Shown here: positions 8,007 through 13,315 of the stretch, piece by piece
Layout of the letters: the number at the start of each line of letters is the position of its first letter
Numbering within the stretch: position 1 is the stretch's first letter
Origin: Verrucomicrobia bacterium UBA1731
GTDB lineage: Bacteria; Verrucomicrobiota; Kiritimatiellia; RFP12; UBA1067
NCBI GenBank assembly: GCA_002317575.1
Contig: DCIH01000081.1
Location: forward strand, 1-32,313
DNA length: 32,313 nt
Direction: 5' to 3'
Notes under the pieces: model-generated
What the model saw: only the letters and a program-made list of their open reading frames with translations
Databases searched by the model: none
Told to the model about the DNA's origin: nothing
Translations under genes and position numbers: made by a program

Positions 8007-9353
8007 ATGAAGAAGGTCACATGGTTGGCGGCGGCGCTTTGCGCGGCCGCGGCGGCGAACGCGGAGGAAACGCTTTGGACGAAGTACCAGCATTGGGAAG
8101 TGATGCCGGTGCTGACGGAAGACCCCGAGGCGGGCAACAACGTGCGCCAGCAGATGGATTTCACCAAGCCGTGGCACGGTCCGTGGCTCATCAATCCTTC
8201 TACCACCGGCATGACCGTGGGCATGATCACGCGCATCCGCGTGGGCGCCGCGATCGAATGGCGCGAGAAGGGCACGGAAAACTGGACGCGCCGCTGGAAC
8301 GCGACGTGCGGCACGATCGACTATTCCGAGGATGTGCACCTGTTCCATCTCCAGGGCCTCAAGCCCGGCACCACCTACGAGTACCGTTTCGTCACCGCAA
8401 TGAGCGGACTCGAAACGGCGTACACCGGCATCGTGGTCGGGCGCGAGATGTACACGTTCACCACGATGGATCCGAAGCGCGAGAAGTACCGCGTGTGGGC
8501 CACGGCCGACTTCCACGGCGGCGCGCGCCTCAATCTCGATCCCATGTACGAGCGCACGGAGGCGTCCACGGCCGATTTCTATCTGCTCTTGGGCGACAAC
8601 GTCGAGGACCGCTTCGCGAGCGACGCGATGTTCTACATCACCTACGGGTACATGGACGACGTCTGCCGTCTCTGGGGCAAGGCGAAGCCGACGGTGTTCG
8701 TGCGCGGCAACCACGACGCCTCGGGCCAGCACATCGGCCAGTGGGGACGCTTCCAGGGGCATCCTTCGGGCCACAACTACTTCTCGTTCACGCAGGGTCC
8801 CGTGCTGTGGGTGGCGCTGGACACGAACCGCGAGTGGCAGAATTCGCCCGCGGGCACGGAGCAGATGAAGGCGTACCAGCAGGAGCAGCTCGACTGGCTG
8901 CGCGCGCTCAAGAAGACGGACGAGTGGAAGCGGGCGAAATACCGCATCGTGTGCAACCACTTCGGCTGGCCGGCCGACATCGGCGAGAGCCCGAATCTCG
9001 GCGCCGACATCGCGAAGGAACTGAACGACGTCACGCCCGAAGGCCGCATCCACCTGTTCCTCGCGGGCCACACGCACGTGTACACGCGCCACGATCCGGG
9101 CGCGGCCGAACTGAAGGCGTTCCCGGCCGGCAAGCCGAACAAGAAGGGCGTTTTGCCGCCGCCGTACGCGAGCAAGGAAGACCTCACGCAGTACAAGTAC
9201 TGCCAGGTGATTGGCCGCCAGTGCGAGACGCTGACGCTCGACGTGTCGCCGGAGAAGATCGTGGTGCGCAGCCGCGACTGGCGCAAGCCCGGCCTCCCGG
9301 ACTACGACAAGTTCGAGCTGTATCCGGACGGCTCCGTCAAGGATCTGAAGTGA
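8007..9353 (+). CDS. Secreted metallophosphoesterase with Fn3-like N-domain
   Basis: A 448-residue protein with a signal peptide (LAAALCAAAAANA). Residues about 60-155 form an Fn3-like domain of the kind found before purple-acid-phosphatase catalytic domains (FHLQGLKPGTTYEYRF). The calcineurin-like core follows with all metal-ligand motifs: Asp168 and His170 in ADFHG, Asp197 in LLGDNVED, Asn235-His236 in RGNHD, His318 in CNHF, and His355/His357 in AGHTHVY. The core should bind two metal ions and hydrolyse phosphomonoesters or diesters outside the cytoplasm. The substrate is not evident. GGAGG (7998-8002) lies four bases from the ATG. It sits 25 bases after the TPR-like gene in the same run, consistent with phosphate release from a phosphorylated polymer or with nutrient scavenging. 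Confidence 0.88.
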   Translation: MKKVTWLAAALCAAAAANAEETLWTKYQHWEVMPVLTEDPEAGNNVRQQMDFTKPWHGPWLINPSTTGMTVGMITRIRVGAAIEWREKGTENWTRRWNATCGTIDYSEDVHLFHLQGLKPGTTYEYRFVTAMSGLETAYTGIVVGREMYTFTTMDPKREKYRVWATADFHGGARLNLDPMYERTEASTADFYLLLGDNVEDRFASDAMFYITYGYMDDVCRLWGKAKPTVFVRGNHDASGQHIGQWGRFQGHPSGHNYFSFTQGPVLWVALDTNREWQNSPAGTEQMKAYQQEQLDWLRALKKTDEWKRAKYRIVCNHFGWPADIGESPNLGADIAKELNDVTPEGRIHLFLAGHTHVYTRHDPGAAELKAFPAGKPNKKGVLPPPYASKEDLTQYKYCQVIGRQCETLTLDVSPEKIVVRSRDWRKPGLPDYDKFELYPDGSVKDLK

Positions 9354-9374
9354 CAAAACAAAAAAAGGAAAACC

Positions 9375-9716
9375 ATGAAACGCATGTTGTTGTTGGGGAT
9401 GATGGCGTTTGCCGGCTGCACGACGCAGCTCGGCAAATTCACGGTGTACAGTCCCAAGCCGATCGACCTGTCGAAGGGCGAGTACGCGGTGGACAAGACG
9501 CAGAAGGTGAAGGGCGTCGACGGAACGGCCCTGTACCTGCTGTACGGACCGGACATGCCGACGTACGACGGGGCGGTGCGCAAGGCCATGGCGCAGAAGC
9601 CGGGCTGCGTGGGCCTGGCCGACGTCACGCTTTCGCGCAAGGGCTTCTGGCTGCTCTTCGGGTTCTGCGACTTCTACGCCGAGGGCTACCCGATCGTCAA
9701 GAAGGAGGTGAAGTGA
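9375..9716 (+). CDS. Small lipoprotein, paralogue of the next gene
   Basis: A 113-residue protein whose N-terminus (MKRMLLLGMMAFAGC) is a short lipoprotein signal with a lipobox, giving a lipidated Cys15. The mature part is about 100 residues. It shares an ordered pattern with the following gene product: ID(L/F)...Y.VD...K(V/I).G.D near the start, AV.K..A in the middle, VG(L/I)A and a final GxPI. A purine-rich AAAAAAGGAAAA precedes the ATG. I do not recognise a named family. It ends in TGATG with the next start, so the pair is translationally coupled and probably arose by tandem duplication. Confidence 0.75.
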   Translation: MKRMLLLGMMAFAGCTTQLGKFTVYSPKPIDLSKGEYAVDKTQKVKGVDGTALYLLYGPDMPTYDGAVRKAMAQKPGCVGLADVTLSRKGFWLLFGFCDFYAEGYPIVKKEVK

Positions 9717-10075
9717 TGAAGCGGTGCGTTCTCGGGCTTTCGCTTTGCTGCCTTTTCGCCGGCTGCGCCTGGCGCACGCAAATCGAACGCGGCGTCGTTT
9801 CCACGAGCGCGATCGATTTCGGCAAGCGCTATGAAGTCGACACCTCCAAGAAGATTTCCGGCGCGGACCGCGCGCACGGCGTCTGGCTCATCCCGCTCGG
9901 TTCGCCCGACGCGGATCTGGCCGTCCAGAAGACGCTCGCCGACGCGAACAAGAAGTCCGCGCGCAAGATCGTGGGCATCGCCAACACCGAGGTCAAGTTC
10001 CGGCTTCTGTGGCTGTACCTGTACAGCCAGCGCTGGTACTCGGTCGAAGGCAACCCGATCTACGAAGCGAAGTGA
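9716..10075 (+). CDS. Small lipoprotein, paralogue of the preceding gene
   Basis: A 119-residue protein with a lipoprotein signal (LGLSLCCLFAGC, lipidated Cys17). It is related to the product of 9375-9716 by the shared blocks noted there (IDFGKRYEVD, KKISGAD, AVQKTLA, VGIA, EGNPI), but diverged and about six residues longer. The ATG at 9716 shares its A with the TGA of the previous gene, and GGAGGTG (9704-9710) is a strong ribosome-binding site. It is the last gene of the run that starts at 3084; a palindrome-rich spacer follows. The function is unknown; with its paralogue it may form a small envelope complex. Confidence 0.75.
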   Translation: MKRCVLGLSLCCLFAGCAWRTQIERGVVSTSAIDFGKRYEVDTSKKISGADRAHGVWLIPLGSPDADLAVQKTLADANKKSARKIVGIANTEVKFRLLWLYLYSQRWYSVEGNPIYEAK

Positions 10076-10093
10076 GCCGGCTTCGGGCCGTGC

Positions 10094-10119
10094 GGCGGCC
10101 GCGGCGCGGCCGCCCTACC
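10094..10119 (-). repeat. REP-like palindrome with GTAG tetranucleotide
   Basis: GGCGGCCGC (10094-10102) and GCGGCCGCC (10106-10114) form a perfect 9-bp stem around GGC, followed by CTACC (10115-10119). Read on the minus strand this is GGTAG plus palindrome with a three-base loop, the layout described for REP elements mobilised by RAYT (Y1-type) transposases. It lies just after the lipoprotein pair and could also act as a transcript-end hairpin. No RAYT gene is present in the window. Confidence 0.5.
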
Positions 10120-10133
10120 TGGGCGTGGACGCC

Positions 10134-10220
10134 AATCCGCAGTTCGGGACGAACTGCTCTACGGGGTGGGACGTCGAGGAGGGCGCTAATCCGCAGTTCG
10201 GGACGAACTGCTCTACGGGG
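10134..10220 (-). repeat. Two identical 33-bp REP-like palindromes in tandem
   Basis: An identical 33-base sequence occurs at 10134-10166 and 10188-10220 (54-base period). Its core is GCAGTTCG-GGA-CGAACTGC, a perfect 8-bp inverted repeat (10139-10157 and 10193-10211), followed by TCTACGGGG. Read on the minus strand, each copy is CCCCGTAG plus a palindrome with a three-base loop, again the REP/GTAG layout. The second copy ends 14 bases before the promoter at 10235 and covers its expected -35 position (10215-10220), so an operator role is also possible. Confidence 0.7.
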
Positions 10221-10234
10221 CGGGGCGTATCTTG

Positions 10235-10243
10235 TGATATAAT
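10235..10243 (+). promoter_or_regulatory. Extended -10 promoter, leaderless start of the FAD gene
   Basis: TGATATAAT contains a perfect TATAAT (10238-10243) with extended -10 TG. The predicted +1, seven bases after the box, is 10250, exactly the A of the ATG. There is no Shine-Dalgarno, since only CCGCCC separates the box and the start codon. No good -35 is visible; the expected place lies in the end of the second palindromic repeat. Confidence 0.62.
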
Positions 10244-10249
10244 CCGCCC

Positions 10250-13126
10250 ATGAAAAGAACTCGTGCGGCGGTTTTTGGCGGCGTCTGGTGTGCTTTGGTT
10301 TCGTGCTCCGTTTCGGCGGCGGATGTCGTGTGGGATGTGATCGTGGCGGGCGGATCCGTGGCGGGCGTCGCCGCCGCGGAGAGCGCCGCGGCCGCCGGCG
10401 CAAAGACGATTCTCTTCGAGTCGCGTCCGTATCTCGGCTGGGACCTCGCCGGCACGCTGCGCCTCCGCGCGGAAGCGCACCAGGACTGGCCGCCGAGCGA
10501 CAGGTTCGAGACGAAGCTCGCGCGCGCCATCCACGAGGCGCCCGGCGACCTCGGCGTGGTGACGCCGCTTCGCCTGAAGCAGATCTGCGACCGCCGTCTT
10601 CTGAACGCGAAGATTCCGTTCCGCACCTGGACGACGCCGTGCGATGTCGTCTTCGACGCGTCGGGGAATTTCGCGGGCGTCGTGACGGCGACGCGCGGCG
10701 GTCTCGAGATCGTGCGTGGCAAGACGCTCGTGGATGCGACGGGCCGCGCGGTGCTCGCGCGGCGCGCGGGCGCTTTGGTCACGCCGGCGGAGCGGCGTGA
10801 CCCCCTTGTGGGGACGTCCACCACGGACTCTGGCAGGCGCTCTGACACGGGCTCCGACAGGGGTTTTGACATGGACTCTGACACGGGCTCTGACAGGGGT
10901 TTTGACATGGACTCTGACACGGGCTCCGACAGGGGGGCACGCCGCTCCGCCGGCGTGCCCGAGGCGCCCCTCGTGTGCACGCGGGGCATTGTCGACGGCG
11001 AGAAGCCCGCGTTCCGCGAGGCGAAGATTTCCTTCGCCGATGGCGCGGACGACTCCGCGCGCGCCTGGGCGCGCCGCGAACAGGAGGCGCGCGACGCCAC
11101 CTGGACCTCGAACACGCTCGACGCCGCCGACATGCTGCTGCCCGTCGTCGCGGGGGGTGACGCGACGAGGACGTCGCGTCTACGGGGTGAGCCCGCGCCG
11201 CGCGTGCGCGCGCCGTGGCTCCTTTCCGCCGCGCAGTCGGTGAACGACTGCGTCGCGGCCGGCCGCGCGGCCGGCGCCGCGAGCGCCGCCGAGGCGCGCG
11301 CGCTCCCCGTGCCCGGCGCGCCCGTCGAACGCACGATTTCCGAGCTGCCGATTCTGGCGACGTGCGACGTGTTCGTCGCCGGCGCGGGCACCGCGGGCGC
11401 GCCCGCGGCGATCGCCGCCGCGCGCGCCGGGGCGAAGACGATCGTGGCCGACCCCCTGCACCGCATGGGCGGCGTGATGACGGACGGCCTTATCGACAGC
11501 TACTGCTTCGGGTTGCGCATCGGTTTCACGGCGGAGCTGGACAAGGGCGTCGACGCGCTGGGCGCGACGGTGCACGGCGTCGGCAAGGCGGAGTGGCTGC
11601 GCCGCGCCGCGCACGCGGCGGGCGCGGAAATCTGGTTCGGCGCCACGGTGGTGGGGCTCGTGCTCGAACGGAACGCGGTGCGCGGCGTGGTGGTGGCGTT
11701 CGCGGACGGCACCTTGGGCCGCGTGGCGGCGCGCTGCGCGATCGACGCGACGGGCAACGCCGACCTGGCGGCGATGGCGGGCGAGGAGACGGCGTTCATC
11801 ACGGCGGACGAGTTGTCCGTGCAGGGCGCGGGCTCCACCGCGAAGCTCCTCGGGCGCACCTACATGAACACGGACTGCGGCTTCGTGGACGACACGGACG
11901 CGCTCGACCTCATGCACTTCACGCTGCGCGTCCGGCAATCGACGGGCGCGTGGGCGTGGGACCAGTCGCAGGTCGTCAACTCGCGCGAGCGGCGGCGGCT
12001 GCACGGCGTCGCCTACGTGACGCCGCAGGACGTGATGCTCGGGCGCACGTATCCGGACGTGATCGCCAGGACGCGTTCCAACTTCGACACGCACGGACAG
12101 ACCGTGGGCGCGCAGTTCTTCATTGAAACGCCGCACGCGCCCCAGCCGCTCACGGTGAATCTGCCGTACCGTTGTTTCCTGCCCAAGCGCACGGACGGGC
12201 TGCTCGTGACGGGCCTCGGCATGAGCGCGCACCGCGACGCGATGCCGGTGCTGCGCATGCAGCCGGACGTGCAGAACCAGGGCTACGTCGCCGGCTGGGC
12301 GGCGGCGATGGCGTGCAAGGACGGCGTGGCCGTCAGGAACGTCGACGTCCGCAAGCTGCAGAAGCACTTGATCGAGAAGGGCATCGTGGACGAATCCGTC
12401 CTCACGATGAAAGACAACCTGCCGCTCGCGGACGGCGCGCTCGCGGCGGCGGCGAAAAAGATGGCCGAAGGCGGCTACGCGGGGCTTGCCGAGCTCCTCA
12501 CGGATCCCGCGCGCGCGAAGCCGCTTCTGAAGGCGACGCCCGGGTTGCCGGCGGCGCACGTCCTCGCGCTCCTCGGGGACGGCGCGCGCGCGGCGGAAGT
12601 CGCCGCGGCCGTGTCCACGAACACGTGGGACGCGGGCTGGAACTACCGCGGCATGGACCAGTTCGGGCGCAGCGTGAGCTGGGTGGACAGCTACCTCATC
12701 GCGCTCGGCAAGGCGAAGGCGAAATGCGCGCTGGAGCCGCTGCTCGCGAAGATGGCGGCGCTCACGCCCGCGTCCGAATACTCGCATTTCCGCGCGGTGG
12801 CGCTGTGCGCCGAAGGCGTGGGCGACAAGGCGGCCGTGCCCGCGCTGGCGAAGCTGCTCGCGCTCCCGGGCGTTGGCGGGCACGCGCAGCGTCCCGTGGC
12901 GGAGGCGGGCGTCGTGCCGATTCCCGAGTACGCGTTCTGGGAAAGCGGCAACCGCGGCATCGCGGACCGCGAGCGGAGCGACTGTCTGCGCGAGCTGTGC
13001 CTCGCGCGCGCACTGTACAACCTGGGCGACGACGCCGCGCACGCGGGCGAGAAGACGCTCCGCGCCTACGCGGAAGATCCGCGTCGCGCCTACGCCAACC
13101 ACGCCAAGCAGGTGCTGACGAAGTAG
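10250..13126 (+). CDS. Secreted FAD-dependent oxidoreductase with two Rossmann modules
   Basis: A 958-residue protein with a signal peptide (VFGGVWCALVSCSVSAA). The first dinucleotide-binding motif is GGSVAG (residues 34-39), with TLVDATGRA later in that module. The second is GAGTAG (378-383), followed by HRMGGVMTDG, IDATGNADLA and TDGLLVTGLG, the pattern of the FAD_oxidored (PF12831) family. A helical, HEAT-like tail spans about 730-955. The substrate is unknown. Residues about 176-237 are a foreign-looking insertion, an Asp/Ser/Gly-rich repeat (DSDTGSDRGFDM) encoded by a tandem DNA array between palindromes, and residues 303-313 are encoded by another GTAG-type palindrome. Both insertions keep the frame open. 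The insertion interrupts the end of the first FAD module, so that module may be impaired. The gene stands alone with its own promoter. Confidence 0.85.
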   Translation: MKRTRAAVFGGVWCALVSCSVSAADVVWDVIVAGGSVAGVAAAESAAAAGAKTILFESRPYLGWDLAGTLRLRAEAHQDWPPSDRFETKLARAIHEAPGDLGVVTPLRLKQICDRRLLNAKIPFRTWTTPCDVVFDASGNFAGVVTATRGGLEIVRGKTLVDATGRAVLARRAGALVTPAERRDPLVGTSTTDSGRRSDTGSDRGFDMDSDTGSDRGFDMDSDTGSDRGARRSAGVPEAPLVCTRGIVDGEKPAFREAKISFADGADDSARAWARREQEARDATWTSNTLDAADMLLPVVAGGDATRTSRLRGEPAPRVRAPWLLSAAQSVNDCVAAGRAAGAASAAEARALPVPGAPVERTISELPILATCDVFVAGAGTAGAPAAIAAARAGAKTIVADPLHRMGGVMTDGLIDSYCFGLRIGFTAELDKGVDALGATVHGVGKAEWLRRAAHAAGAEIWFGATVVGLVLERNAVRGVVVAFADGTLGRVAARCAIDATGNADLAAMAGEETAFITADELSVQGAGSTAKLLGRTYMNTDCGFVDDTDALDLMHFTLRVRQSTGAWAWDQSQVVNSRERRRLHGVAYVTPQDVMLGRTYPDVIARTRSNFDTHGQTVGAQFFIETPHAPQPLTVNLPYRCFLPKRTDGLLVTGLGMSAHRDAMPVLRMQPDVQNQGYVAGWAAAMACKDGVAVRNVDVRKLQKHLIEKGIVDESVLTMKDNLPLADGALAAAAKKMAEGGYAGLAELLTDPARAKPLLKATPGLPAAHVLALLGDGARAAEVAAAVSTNTWDAGWNYRGMDQFGRSVSWVDSYLIALGKAKAKCALEPLLAKMAALTPASEYSHFRAVALCAEGVGDKAAVPALAKLLALPGVGGHAQRPVAEAGVVPIPEYAFWESGNRGIADRERSDCLRELCLARALYNLGDDAAHAGEKTLRAYAEDPRRAYANHAKQVLTK
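10777..10960 (+). repeat. 12-bp tandem array bracketed by inverted 29-bp palindromes, inside a CDS
   Basis: Nine 12-bp units run from 10828 to 10935, for example CTCTGACACGGG, CTCCGACAGGGG and TTTTGACATGGA. They group into a 36-bp higher-order repeat (10840-10875, 10876-10911, then a partial copy at 10912-10935). The array is flanked by palindromes at 10777-10802 (stem GGTCACGCCG, loop GCGGAG) and 10935-10960 (stem GGGCACGCCG, loop CTCCGC). Extended to 29 bases (10777-10805 and 10932-10960), these are inverted copies of each other with two differences. The differences fall on paired stem positions, T-A versus G-C, so pairing is kept. Confidence 0.8.
11158..11187 (-). repeat. REP-like palindrome translated inside the FAD oxidoreductase gene
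   Basis: GACGCGACG (11159-11167) pairs with CGTCGCGTC (11172-11180) around AGGA, followed by TACGGGG, the same downstream end as the two copies at 10134-10220. Read on the minus strand it is CCCCGTAG with a 9-bp stem. In the oxidoreductase frame it is read as GDATRTSRLRG (residues 303-313) without a stop. Confidence 0.6.
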
Positions 13127-13144
13127 GTTGAAGGTTGAAGGTTG
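13127..13144 (+). repeat. GTTGAAG heptanucleotide repeat
   Basis: Two exact GTTGAAG units and a partial third (GTTG) begin immediately after the TAG stop of the oxidoreductase. Related TTGAACG/TTGAAGG heptads occur at 32276-32289, and a different heptad tract lies at 2962-3003. Confidence 0.5.
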
Positions 13145-13181
13145 TGCGAAGCGTGCGTACGCGGGCGCGTTCTGACAGGAT

Positions 13182-13201
13182 AAGCGGCGCCCTCGCCGCT
13201 T
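13182..13201 (+). other. Intergenic hairpin with CCCT loop
   Basis: AAGCGGCG (13182-13189) and CGCCGCTT (13194-13201) form a perfect 8-bp stem around CCCT. It may end transcription of the oxidoreductase, although the nearest T-run (13220-13224) is 18 bases beyond the stem. The hairpin after the giant gene (31856-31875) has the same CCCT loop with a different stem, suggesting a repeated element class. The rest of the 189-base gap holds the heptads and the promoter at 13244. Confidence 0.45.
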
Positions 13202-13243
13202 CCAGATAGCGGCGTGCCGTTTTTCAAATTTCCGCGAAATCCG

Positions 13244-13272
13244 TTGTTTTTACGCTTAAATTTTGGTAATAT
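13244..13272 (+). promoter_or_regulatory. Promoter of the giant surface-protein gene
   Basis: TTGTTT (13244-13249) and TAATAT (13267-13272) are spaced by 17 bases, with extended -10 TG at 13264-13265. The start would be near 13279, giving a leader of about 37 bases. That leader has no Shine-Dalgarno before the ATG at 13316 (the upstream bases read GACATACCCTTT). A weak GGAAAC/GTTTTCC hairpin can form in the leader. Confidence 0.62.
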
Positions 13273-13315
13273 ATCCATCGGTGGAAACCATCAGTTTTCC
13301 GCCGACATACCCTTT

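Noticed and set aside
8021..10075. A 684-codon frame that includes the second small lipoprotein
   Set aside because: Only the last part, from 9716, is real. The upstream part overlaps the metallophosphoesterase and the first lipoprotein in another frame and is compositionally nonsense.
10134..10220. CRISPR array
   Set aside because: Only two copies exist, each with an internal perfect palindrome, separated by 21 bases and with no cas genes. REP-like elements explain them better.
10777..10960. Insertion sequence with a transposase
   Set aside because: The bracketed segment is only 184 bases, is made of 12-mers and encodes no enzyme. At most it is a non-autonomous element.
13214..13315. Upstream in-frame start for the giant gene at 13214
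   Set aside because: It would put 34 residues before the signal peptide and starts upstream of the -35/-10 promoter at 13244-13272, so the message would not include it.
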